Positions 9,207-16,217 of a stretch of 64,000 bases of DNA are shown here, piece by piece. Below the pieces are notes generated by a model. It did not search any database. It had not been told where the DNA came from and saw only the letters and a program-made list of their open reading frames with translations. The stretch is from positions 142,100-206,099 of the forward strand of contig NZ_JAENHK010000005.1 of the NCBI RefSeq assembly GCF_016595215.1. The letters are read 5' to 3'. This DNA is from Chryseobacterium paridis (GTDB lineage Bacteria; Bacteroidota; Bacteroidia; Flavobacteriales; Weeksellaceae). Made by a program: the position numbers and the translations under genes. How positions within the stretch are numbered: position 1 is the stretch's first letter; every line of letters starts with the position of its first letter.

Positions 9207-10223
9207 ATGAGCGAGTCTATAATTTTAGGTATCGAATCGTCTTGTGACGACACATCAGCAGCTATCATCAAGGGAAATACTATTCTCTCTAATATTGCTG
9301 CAAATCAGGCAATTCATAAAGAATATGGTGGCGTTGTTCCTGAGCTGGCTTCAAGAGCCCATCAGCAAAACATCATCCCCGTTGTTGAAAAATCTCTCAC
9401 CAAAGCAAATATACAACAAAATGCGATTTCTGCTATAGGATTTACACGCGGACCGGGACTTTTAGGTTCACTTCTCGTAGGTACATCTTTTGCTAAATCT
9501 CTGGCTATGAGTCTAGATGTTCCTTTAATCGAAGTAAACCATCTCCAGGCGCACATTTTAGCCCATTTTATTGACGATGCAAATCCTATGCCGCCTACAT
9601 TCCCATTTTTATGCCTTACAGTGAGTGGTGGACATACTATGATCGTTTTGGTAAAAGATTATTTCGACATGGAAATTATTGGAAAAACCATTGATGATGC
9701 GGCAGGAGAAGCATTCGATAAAATAGGAAAGATCTTTGATTTGGATTACCCGGCAGGTCCTATCATTGATAAATTGGCAAAAGAAGGAAATCCTGATGCC
9801 TTTACATTCAATAAACCCAAGATGGAGGATTACAATTATTCTTTCAGTGGGATAAAAACTTCGGTTTTATATTTCATCCAGAAGGAAGTGAAGAAGAACC
9901 CGGATTTCATCAAAGAAAACCTCAACGATCTGTGTGCCTCAGTACAAAAAGCTATTATTCAAATATTAATGAACAAGCTTGAAAAAGCAGCAAAAGAACT
10001 TAATATTAAAGAAGTAGCTATTGCTGGTGGTGTTTCAGCAAACTCAGAATTGAGAAAGGTTATGCAAGATAACCACGATAAATTAGGCTGGAATATTTAC
10101 ATTCCAAAATTTGAGTATACTACAGATAATGCTGCTATGATAGCTATGGTAGCGCAATTAAAATTTGAACGAGGAGAATTTACGGATTTGAGAACTAGTG
10201 CGACATCGAAATATGAGCTGTAG
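9207..10223 (+). CDS. tsaD: tRNA N6-adenosine threonylcarbamoyltransferase TsaD
   Basis: 338 residues, full length for the Kae1/TsaD family. It shows the ASKHA start ILGIESSCDDTSAAI, the metal-binding His pair in NHLQAHI (H112 and H116), and the nucleotide-site motifs VSGGHTMIV and AIAGGVSANSELR. With TsaB, TsaC and TsaE it forms t6A37 in tRNAs reading ANN codons, in the cytoplasm. The gene is divergent from the tamB-like gene with only four bases between start codons. Its stop codon is also the first base triplet of an inverted repeat that encloses the downstream S23-type gene. Confidence 0.97.
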   Translation: MSESIILGIESSCDDTSAAIIKGNTILSNIAANQAIHKEYGGVVPELASRAHQQNIIPVVEKSLTKANIQQNAISAIGFTRGPGLLGSLLVGTSFAKSLAMSLDVPLIEVNHLQAHILAHFIDDANPMPPTFPFLCLTVSGGHTMIVLVKDYFDMEIIGKTIDDAAGEAFDKIGKIFDLDYPAGPIIDKLAKEGNPDAFTFNKPKMEDYNYSFSGIKTSVLYFIQKEVKKNPDFIKENLNDLCASVQKAIIQILMNKLEKAAKELNIKEVAIAGGVSANSELRKVMQDNHDKLGWNIYIPKFEYTTDNAAMIAMVAQLKFERGEFTDLRTSATSKYEL

Positions 10224-10245
10224 CTAAAAGGCAGAGGGGCGAAAT
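10221..10245 (+). repeat. Left arm of inverted repeat enclosing the S23-type gene
   Basis: Blocks TAGCTAAA, GGCA and GGCGAA here recur in inverted order at 10653-10679, with about four mismatches and one gap over 25 bases. The first three bases are the stop codon of tsaD. Part of the arm can also fold alone (GGCGA-AA-TCGCC at 10238-10249). Confidence 0.7.
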
Positions 10246-10279
10246 CGCCAATAAATAAACACAAACAAATGATGAAAAA

Positions 10280-10645
10280 ATGCACAAATTTTATTTTGAA
10301 AAAATGGAGGTATGGAATAATGCCAGAGTATTAGTGAAAGAAATTTATACTACAACTTCTTCATTTCCAGACAACGAAAAATTTGGTATTACCAACCAGA
10401 TTCGCAGGGCAAGTACTAGTATAACTGCAAATATTGCAGAGGGAATGTCCAGACAAACAGACAAGGAAAAGTCAAGATTTATAAACATATCTTTTAGCAG
10501 CTGTATTGAAGTTATTAATTTTTTAATTATTTCTAATGACTTAGGTTTCCTGGACAATACAGATTATGAACAATTAAGAACCAAAACAGAAAGCATTTCA
10601 AACCAGTTAAATGCTCTACATAAAACATTAAACAGCAGCATATAG
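10280..10645 (+). CDS. Four-helix-bundle protein, S23 / 23S rRNA intervening-sequence family
   Basis: 121 residues with the family signature: an opening FEKMEVWNNARVLVKEIY helix, then FPDNEKFGITNQIRRAS and the hallmark SITANIAEG. Members form pentameric four-helix bundles. They occur as ORFs inside 23S rRNA intervening sequences, as Avd accessory proteins of diversity-generating retroelements, and as stand-alone genes of unknown function. No reverse transcriptase or template/variable repeat is visible here. The gene lies between tsaD and rsmE, inside 25-27-base imperfect inverted repeats, so it may be a small mobile or RNA-processed cassette. Confidence 0.9.
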   Translation: MHKFYFEKMEVWNNARVLVKEIYTTTSSFPDNEKFGITNQIRRASTSITANIAEGMSRQTDKEKSRFINISFSSCIEVINFLIISNDLGFLDNTDYEQLRTKTESISNQLNALHKTLNSSI

Positions 10646-10652
10646 TTATTTT

Positions 10653-10679
10653 GCAAATTCGCCTTTTTGCCTTTAGCTA
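10653..10679 (-). repeat. Right arm of inverted repeat enclosing the S23-type gene
   Basis: The reverse complement reads TAGCTAAA, GGCA, four bases, GGCGAA, matching 10221-10245. Together the arms bound a unit of about 459 bp with the four-helix-bundle gene inside. The arm ends 16 bases before the rsmE start. Confidence 0.7.
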
Positions 10680-10695
10680 GCTTACCCTACACATT

Positions 10696-11391
10696 ATGAA
10701 ATTATTTTACGGACACATAGAAGACAACAAGGTTACCATCAATGATGAGGAACAACAACATATTGTAAAGGTTCTTCGAATGAAAAATGGAGAAGAAATT
10801 CATGTGACTGATGGTAAAGGGAATATTGCTTCCGGGAAATTGGTTTTGGAAGGGAAGAAAGCGCTTCTTGATGTCTCTGAAATTAAAACGGGTATGCCTG
10901 ATTTTAATCCTAAGCTTCATATTGCAATTGCACCTACCAAAAACATTGACCGTATAGAATTTTTTGTAGAAAAAGCAGTGGAAATGGGTGTTTCAGAAAT
11001 TACAATTTTGATCACTGAAAAAACAGAACGTAAAAACATCAATATTGATAAGATCAGAAAGCAGAGTATTGCTGCCTCAAAGCAGAGCTTAAGATTTCAC
11101 TTCCCAATTATCAATGACTCTGTAAAATTTTCAGATTTCATTAAAAACATAACTTCGGAAAATACTTTTGTTGCCCATTGTCATGAAAATCTGGAAAGAA
11201 TTGAGCTTGATAAGCTTCCCAAGCTGGATCAATATACTTTTTTGATAGGACCGGAAGGAGACTTTTCTGAAAAAGAAATTCGACATCTGGCAGATAACAA
11301 AGTGAAAGCAACATCACTCGGCAACCAAAGACTCAGAACCGAAACAGCTGGAATATTTGTAGCTTCATGGAATTACCTTAACCTACAATAA
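10696..11391 (+). CDS. rsmE: 16S rRNA m3U1498 methyltransferase RsmE
   Basis: 231 residues, normal for RsmE. An N-terminal PUA-like domain (about 1-70, with EEQQHIVKVLRMKNGEEIHVTDGKG) precedes the SPOUT/knotted methyltransferase domain with its AdoMet motifs LIGPEGDFSEKEI and LGNQRLRTETAGI. It methylates U1498 in the decoding region of 16S rRNA using S-adenosylmethionine. It follows tsaD and the inverted-repeat cassette on the same strand, so the cassette separates what would otherwise be a tsaD-rsmE pair. Confidence 0.95.
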   Translation: MKLFYGHIEDNKVTINDEEQQHIVKVLRMKNGEEIHVTDGKGNIASGKLVLEGKKALLDVSEIKTGMPDFNPKLHIAIAPTKNIDRIEFFVEKAVEMGVSEITILITEKTERKNINIDKIRKQSIAASKQSLRFHFPIINDSVKFSDFIKNITSENTFVAHCHENLERIELDKLPKLDQYTFLIGPEGDFSEKEIRHLADNKVKATSLGNQRLRTETAGIFVASWNYLNLQ

Positions 11392-11405
11392 CCACTTTTT
11401 AATAA

Positions 11406-12251
11406 TTAACTCACAGCATACTTTTTCTTGAATAACGGCTGTAAAAGATGGTAAGGAAAGAAAATAACAATCAAAAAATAATTGGCATTTTCAAAATCCG
11501 CCAAAACAAACATAGCTGTATATACATGAAAGATATAGAGGAAAATCAGAAAGAAAGTAAGTAACTTTCTATTAAAAGCTCCCAGAAAACACAAGAATTG
11601 AGTTAATATACCAATAACAGTTAGTATTACCCAAAAATTATCATAGGCATAGATACTCTTAAATACAGCAGGAATATCCACATCTGCCATCCAATAATTA
11701 TCATAAGTATTCAGCTTTGCAGCATCCTTATCCAGCCATGTTAATTTATCTGTGTTTTTGACTACATTCTTTATGGTTCCAAGAATTTTACCCATGCCTG
11801 CTAACGAGTAAGTCATCAGAATCCCCAAATAAAAGTATTGAATAAGTTTATAGTCTTTATCTTCCAGGTTCTTCGGCAAAAGAAAAATGGTGAGAAAAAA
11901 GCCAAGAATTATGGTATGTCCGTCATGGTGAACTCCAAAATTAGCTGAAATTGGTAAATTAATAATTGCAACTAACAGAAATATCAGAGCATTCAAAATA
12001 TAAGATGGCTTAAAAAGCGTAATGATCAGAAGAGCCGCACAGGCTATCAAAAGACCAGCAAAAACAAATGTGCTTGGAAATTCCGGAAACATTAATTTTT
12101 CAAGTCTAAAAGCAGGCTCATAAATAACCGCAGGTCTCCCTTTCAGTTTAATGAATGTCAGATATTGTTCGATAAGCCAATACAGACCAAAAAGTCTTAA
12201 AACATAATAAGAAACTTTATAATTAAATACAGTAAGTTGTGGATAATTCAT
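11406..12251 (-). CDS. Multi-pass membrane protein, HTTM-like
   Basis: 281 residues with about seven hydrophobic segments. The layout, an N-terminal helix with LRLFGLYWLIEQ, a conserved-looking HHDGHTIILGFFLTIFLLP stretch and further paired helices, resembles the horizontally transferred transmembrane (HTTM) domain related to vitamin K-dependent gamma-carboxylase. I cannot confirm the assignment by eye. Its ATG overlaps the stop of the upstream 143-residue gene by one base, so the two are translationally coupled and probably act together in the inner membrane. Confidence 0.7.
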   Translation of the reverse strand: MNYPQLTVFNYKVSYYVLRLFGLYWLIEQYLTFIKLKGRPAVIYEPAFRLEKLMFPEFPSTFVFAGLLIACAALLIITLFKPSYILNALIFLLVAIINLPISANFGVHHDGHTIILGFFLTIFLLPKNLEDKDYKLIQYFYLGILMTYSLAGMGKILGTIKNVVKNTDKLTWLDKDAAKLNTYDNYWMADVDIPAVFKSIYAYDNFWVILTVIGILTQFLCFLGAFNRKLLTFFLIFLYIFHVYTAMFVLADFENANYFLIVIFFPYHLLQPLFKKKYAVS

Positions 12252-12682
12252 TACAGTTTTATAATTAGTTTTTTATTAATATTCATTTTTGCTTCACCAA
12301 TTTCTTTAGGACGATAAGTTTCCTTGTATAACAAAAATTCTTTGTATTTGGGCTCCGTATCTTTAGCGAAGATTAATAGTTTTGCCTTGTTAGTCTCTCT
12401 ATCATCATTTTCATCTATTTTTTTTCCATAAGTACCAACAATTACCGCTTTATAACTAGCTTCATAACTACGAGCAGGCGTATTTAGAATTCGTATTGTA
12501 TCCTGACCGATAATTCCATATAATCTATACTGATCTTCAGTGGCTTCTCCCCCACTAGGTACTGTAAATAATTTCCAGCTATAAAAAGGATACATTTCCT
12601 TATAGCCTTTTTCTATGATAAGCAGACTTATCAGAGACATTACAAAGGAAAAGATAAATAGGTGTTTGGTATATTTTTTCAT
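12251..12682 (-). CDS. Membrane-anchored protein of unknown function, partner of the HTTM-like protein
   Basis: 143 residues. One N-terminal hydrophobic segment (about residues 7-24) is followed by a hydrophilic periplasmic part with many Lys, Glu and Tyr. I know no family. The stop overlaps the start of the HTTM-like gene (TAATG), and the gene starts 17 bases after trmH ends, so trmH, this gene and the HTTM-like gene may form one transcript. In gamma-carboxylase-like systems a small substrate or accessory protein is often next door; that parallel is only suggestive. Confidence 0.7.
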   Translation of the reverse strand: MKKYTKHLFIFSFVMSLISLLIIEKGYKEMYPFYSWKLFTVPSGGEATEDQYRLYGIIGQDTIRILNTPARSYEASYKAVIVGTYGKKIDENDDRETNKAKLLIFAKDTEPKYKEFLLYKETYRPKEIGEAKMNINKKLIIKL

Positions 12683-12699
12683 CAGATAGATAACAAGAT

Positions 12700-13362
12700 T
12701 TATGCTTTTAAATAATGCTCCAATATTTCATGACCACTTCTTATAGAATTAACTGCCCAACGAATTTTCATTCTCAGAAGCTTTTCTTCATTGAGTTTAT
12801 ATTCAATACCTGATCTGAGAAGTTTTTGTTTCAGTTCATACATACAGATACCAGCAGCAACTGACACATTAAAACTTTTGGTGAAACCATACATTGGGAT
12901 TGCCAATGTCTCATCTGCAAAATCAAGTACCTCTTCTGAAACCCCTTCCAGTTCAGTTCCAAAAACCAAGGCAATAGGCTCTGTAATGTGATAATCAGGA
13001 AGCATTACCGCATTCTTTTCAGGTGAAACAGCTAAAATTTTATATCCTTCATTTTTAATTTCCTGAAGCGAAACGATGTTCTTGGGCATTTTTTTTACTT
13101 CTACCCATGTTTCTGCACCCTTCGTTACTGTAAGGTTAGGATTAAAAACATTCTCCTCTTCCATTGCCACCACTTTGTGAAACCCACATGCTTCAACAGA
13201 TCTTACAATAGCCGCCGCATTTCTAAACTGATAAATATCTTCCATTACAGGAAGAACAAAGTCTGAACTATCCTGGGAAAAATGTTCAATCTTTCTTAGT
13301 CTTTCATCTGTTAGGAACTGTTTTAAATATTCAAAAGTTTGTGCTAAATCTTTCATCTCCAT
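12700..13362 (-). CDS. trmH: SPOUT-family RNA 2'-O-methyltransferase, TrmH-type
   Basis: 220 residues. All three SpoU/TrmH motifs are visible: RNAAAIVRSVEACGF (motif 1, with the catalytic Arg), ALVFGTELEGVSEEVL (motif 2), and IPMYGFTKSFNVSVAAGI (motif 3, in the trefoil knot). The length and the C-terminal helical extension LLRMKIRWAVNSI match tRNA (Gm18) methyltransferase TrmH better than RlmB. It would methylate the 2'-OH of G18 in tRNA. A second in-frame Met lies two codons in, so the start could be six bases later. Confidence 0.9.
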   Translation of the reverse strand: MEMKDLAQTFEYLKQFLTDERLRKIEHFSQDSSDFVLPVMEDIYQFRNAAAIVRSVEACGFHKVVAMEEENVFNPNLTVTKGAETWVEVKKMPKNIVSLQEIKNEGYKILAVSPEKNAVMLPDYHITEPIALVFGTELEGVSEEVLDFADETLAIPMYGFTKSFNVSVAAGICMYELKQKLLRSGIEYKLNEEKLLRMKIRWAVNSIRSGHEILEHYLKA

Positions 13363-13470
13363 TCTGTTATTTTTTTAGATAGCCTGATAAAACACCTACA
13401 ATTACAACTTTATTTTTATAAAATTCTTTCATAAGCGTTTCATTCATTTTCAAATCTTTGCAAATTAACG

Positions 13471-13478
13471 TAATTTTG
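13471..13478 (+). promoter_or_regulatory. -7 promoter element of the asparaginase gene
   Basis: TAATTTTG fits TAnnTTTG, with a T4 stretch about 20 bases upstream as a weak -33. Transcription would begin near 13485, just before a short GC-rich hairpin (AACCC-GAGCG-GGGTT, 13486-13500) that would cap the 5' end of the leader. Confidence 0.5.
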
Positions 13479-13525
13479 AGTTTATAAACCCGAGCGGGGT
13501 TCAACTTCTTAATAAAAAGTAATAC

Positions 13526-14542
13526 ATGAAACGAAAAGTTCTGTTGATATATACAGGTGGTACCATTGGTATGGAGAAAGATTATGAAACCGGAAGCCTT
13601 CGAGCATTTGATTTTGGAAATATCTTCGAAAAGATGCCCGAAATGAAACTAATGGAATGTGAAGTTTTTGTACATCCTTTCGCAGAACCTCTGGATTCTT
13701 CAGATATGGGACCAGAAGAATGGAAAATCATTGCGCACTATATCCACAAGAATTATGATCAATATGATGGTTTTTTAGTCCTTCATGGAACTGATACCAT
13801 GTCTTATACAGCTTCTGCTTTAAGTTTCATGCTAAAAGGGCTGAAGAAGCCTGTTATCCTTACAGGATCACAGTTGCCCATCGGAGATCTAAGAACTGAT
13901 GCCAAGGAAAACCTTTTAACGAGTTTATATTATGCCAGTTTATATGAAAATGATAAAGCCGTTATTCAAGAGGTTGCCATCTATTTCGAATATAAATTAT
14001 TAAGAGGAAACAGAACGCTGAAATATTCGGCAGAGTATTTTGATGCTTATGCAAGTCCTAATTATCCTATTCTCGGTCAATCGGGAGTTCACTTAAATAT
14101 TGTAAAAGATAATCTGCATCGTTGTGACCCTTCTGTAGAATTTCATGTTGATGACCACATTTCTGAAGATATTTTATTCTGGAGAATTTTTCCAGGAATG
14201 CATCTGAGTCATTTTAAAGAAATACCTAAAATGAAGGTTCTTATTCTTCAGGTCTTTGGTTCAGGAACCATTTTCAGCAGTGAAAAAACACAGCAAACAC
14301 TTGAGGAGATCAGGAATAATGGAACTGAAATAGTAGTGGTAAGCCAGTGTATATCAGGAGGTATCTCATTTGGAAAATATGAAAACAGCAACATTTTTTC
14401 AAGAATAGGAGCTATTAGCGGAAAAGATATGACAGCGGAAACTGCAATTACCAAGGCTATGCATTTGGTAGGTAACCCAAAGTACTCGGGTAGTTTTGCT
14501 GATAATTTCTCTAAAAGTTTATGTGGAGAAATTACAGACTAA
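13526..14542 (+). CDS. ansA: Type I (cytoplasmic) L-asparaginase
   Basis: 338 residues with no signal peptide, as expected for cytoplasmic type I asparaginase. Both catalytic signatures are present: YTGGTIGM near the N-terminus (catalytic Thr13) and LHGTDTMSYTASALSF (Thr89-Asp90), followed by VILTGSQLPIGDLRTDAKEN. It hydrolyses asparagine to aspartate and ammonia. The gene is monocistronic, with its own TAATTTTG promoter and a leader of about 40 bases that starts with a hairpin. The tRNA-Ser gene follows on the same strand with its own strong promoter. Confidence 0.95.
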   Translation: MKRKVLLIYTGGTIGMEKDYETGSLRAFDFGNIFEKMPEMKLMECEVFVHPFAEPLDSSDMGPEEWKIIAHYIHKNYDQYDGFLVLHGTDTMSYTASALSFMLKGLKKPVILTGSQLPIGDLRTDAKENLLTSLYYASLYENDKAVIQEVAIYFEYKLLRGNRTLKYSAEYFDAYASPNYPILGQSGVHLNIVKDNLHRCDPSVEFHVDDHISEDILFWRIFPGMHLSHFKEIPKMKVLILQVFGSGTIFSSEKTQQTLEEIRNNGTEIVVVSQCISGGISFGKYENSNIFSRIGAISGKDMTAETAITKAMHLVGNPKYSGSFADNFSKSLCGEITD

Positions 14543-14554
14543 TCTCTTAAAATA

Positions 14555-14585
14555 TTTGTTAGTTCGAGAAAATACATTACTTTTG
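14555..14585 (+). promoter_or_regulatory. Consensus Bacteroidota promoter of tRNA-Ser
   Basis: TTTG (14555-14558), exactly 19 bases, then TACTTTTG (14578-14585). This is a perfect TTTG-N19-TAnnTTTG promoter with the expected start about six bases before the mature tRNA 5' end. It is the best match to the consensus in the window. Confidence 0.85.
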
Positions 14586-14597
14586 CAATCTCGAAAT

Positions 14598-14684
14598 AGA
14601 GAGGTGTCCGAGTGGTTGAAGGAGCTACCCTGGAAAGGTAGTATACGGGTAACTGTATCGAGGGTTCGAATCCCTTCCTCTCTG
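14598..14684 (+). tRNA. tRNA-Ser (anticodon GGA)
   Basis: An 87-base class II tRNA. Acceptor arms AGAGAGG / CCTCTCT, D-arm with GAGTGGTTGAAGGA, anticodon stem-loop CTACCC-TGGAAAG-GTAG with GGA at 14632-14634, a long variable arm typical of tRNA-Ser, and T-arm GAGGG-TTCGAAT-CCCTT. CCA is not encoded, as usual in this phylum. It marks the left edge of the accessory block. Confidence 0.95.
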
Positions 14685-14699
14685 CAAGTATCAAACATA

Positions 14700-14731
14700 A
14701 ACCCACTGATAATCAGTGGGTTTTGTTTTTT
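14700..14731 (+). terminator. Terminator of tRNA-Ser
   Basis: AACCCACTG-ATAAT-CAGTGGGTT hairpin followed by TTGTTTTTT, 16 bases after the tRNA. Confidence 0.9.
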
Positions 14732-14743
14732 ATTAAAGTTTTC

Positions 14744-14765
14744 TTCCCCACATTTTCCCTACATT
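14744..14765 (+). repeat. Tandem 11-bp direct repeat beside tRNA-Ser
   Basis: Two adjacent copies of TTCCCYACATT (Y is C then T). They lie 60 bases beyond the tRNA 3' end at the edge of the accessory block. Short direct repeats in this place can be arm-type sites of a tyrosine recombinase, but no integrase gene is in the window, so this is only suggestive. Confidence 0.45.
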
Positions 14766-15048
14766 TCTTATATAGCAAATATAGTGATTTCTTATCTCAG
14801 TATCACATTTGGTAATTTTTTAGATTCAAAACTTACTGCTACATCTTTCGAAAAATCTCCAAACTAAAAATATTTTATATTTTTTCAAATAAATAGAAAT
14901 AAGCCCGATTTCAAAAAGAGGGGGTACCACCAAAGCTACAACAATAGGAGGGGCTTGTTGTTCATATAGGTATGTTAGAAACATATAAAAAGTAGTTTTA
15001 AATTTTAAAGATTGTCTTTATATTTATGAGCTACAACAGCTAACAATT
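14766..15048. other. Non-coding junction with nested inverted repeats
   Basis: No gene seen. From 14901 to 14961 there are nested inverted repeats: AAGCCC (14901-14906) with GGGCTT (14951-14956), and ACAACAA (14938-14944) with TTGTTGT (14955-14961), overlapping by two bases so that only one could form at a time. It could be recombination-site structure or a small structured RNA. The rest is A+T-rich and unremarkable. Confidence 0.4.
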
Positions 15049-16206
15049 ATGAATAAATATGAATTTAAAATAACATCAAAGGATATTGAGTCTACAAACG
15101 AAGAATTGATGAAGATATGGGCTTCTATTTTAGAGAAAACTAAAATGAGTTGGCAATACTCTCCATTTAAAATGAATAATTTAATCAATGTTGGTGGTGT
15201 ATCAATTCATGGGGTTGGTGACTATAATGTTTCTTTTGTAAGAAAAACAAAGAGTCAGATTTCTTCTGTTATCTTTATAACCCAAAAGGAAAGTATCACA
15301 AAAGAAGAATCTGATTTCTTTGAAGAAATCAATAAAAGAAGAAATCTAATTTTAAAAGAAGAATTTATAATTGCTTTAGAATTTGACATTAGCTCTCTTT
15401 TTGGTGTTTCTTATCTCCATCCTTATCAATCTAAAAATGTTTCTATTTACTGTATTAAGGATAAACAATATATAGAAATTGTACATAATGCCTATTCTAA
15501 AGAACAATTGCAAGAAGAGGTACTTTTAATTGTAGATAAAATTACATCAATACTTTCTACCCAAACCAATTCAAAATTTGAACATACGAAAACATCTTTA
15601 TTAAAAAAAAGAACAAGTATAACAGTTGCTAATAAATTTCAATGTGATTTAGATTGGATTGATGAGTATCCAATTGAAAATAATCATTTCTTATTACCTG
15701 AATATGTACTTGAAGCACTTGAAAAAATCCCTCAATTAAAAGATGATTCAATTTTAAAACTATTGAGAGCAAGTCATCATTACGTTAATGGTTTAAACTT
15801 GCAAACTGCAAGAATGCCAGAAGAAATTACTATTACGTATTTCATGTCATGCATTGAAGTTCTTACAGAAATTAATTTTACAATGGGTGATATATGTAAG
15901 TGTTGTAACCAGCCATTATATTCAATCAGAAAAAGAGTTTTAAGCCTTGTGGAACTTCATTTAAATGATTCTTTAAAAAAGGTTTTTGATGAATATTATG
16001 TTGATAGAAGTAAATACCTTCATAGTGGAGTAAGAAATGAAAGATACTATGCTGGAATCTCATTACCACAAATTTCTGATAGTGATAAAAATGGTTGTAA
16101 ACTCTACCCTTTACCATTCGATATAAATCTTATAGAATGGACTGGTTATATAGTTAGAAAAGTTAGTCAAGAAGTATTAAAAAAAATAATAGTTAAACAA
16201 TTATAA
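15049..16206 (+). CDS. ApeA-like HEPN-domain protein, candidate defence component
   Basis: 385 residues. The N-terminal 200 or so residues match no family I know. The C-terminal part (about 235-385) has the layout of an ApeA/Apea-like HEPN domain: a helix with KLLRASHHYVNGL, then TYFMSCIEVLTEI, and the HEPN active-site motif R-x4-H in DRSKYLHSG (R320, H325). A CxCC cluster (C283, C285, C286) between helices could bind metal. HEPN proteins of this kind are typically RNases that act in abortive infection and toxin modules. The gene lies 11 bases upstream of a PD-(D/E)XK nuclease gene, beside a tRNA, in A+T-rich sequence. Defence is inference; the HEPN motif is visible. Confidence 0.8.
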   Translation: MNKYEFKITSKDIESTNEELMKIWASILEKTKMSWQYSPFKMNNLINVGGVSIHGVGDYNVSFVRKTKSQISSVIFITQKESITKEESDFFEEINKRRNLILKEEFIIALEFDISSLFGVSYLHPYQSKNVSIYCIKDKQYIEIVHNAYSKEQLQEEVLLIVDKITSILSTQTNSKFEHTKTSLLKKRTSITVANKFQCDLDWIDEYPIENNHFLLPEYVLEALEKIPQLKDDSILKLLRASHHYVNGLNLQTARMPEEITITYFMSCIEVLTEINFTMGDICKCCNQPLYSIRKRVLSLVELHLNDSLKKVFDEYYVDRSKYLHSGVRNERYYAGISLPQISDSDKNGCKLYPLPFDINLIEWTGYIVRKVSQEVLKKIIVKQL

Positions 16207-16217
16207 AACATTTAACA

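Noticed and set aside
10280..10645. Diversity-generating retroelement, because S23/Avd-type proteins occur in them
   Set aside because: There is no reverse transcriptase gene and no template/variable repeat near the gene.
14496..14867. Plus-strand open frame over the tRNA-Ser gene
   Set aside because: It only translates tRNA-Ser and its terminator, with no protein features.
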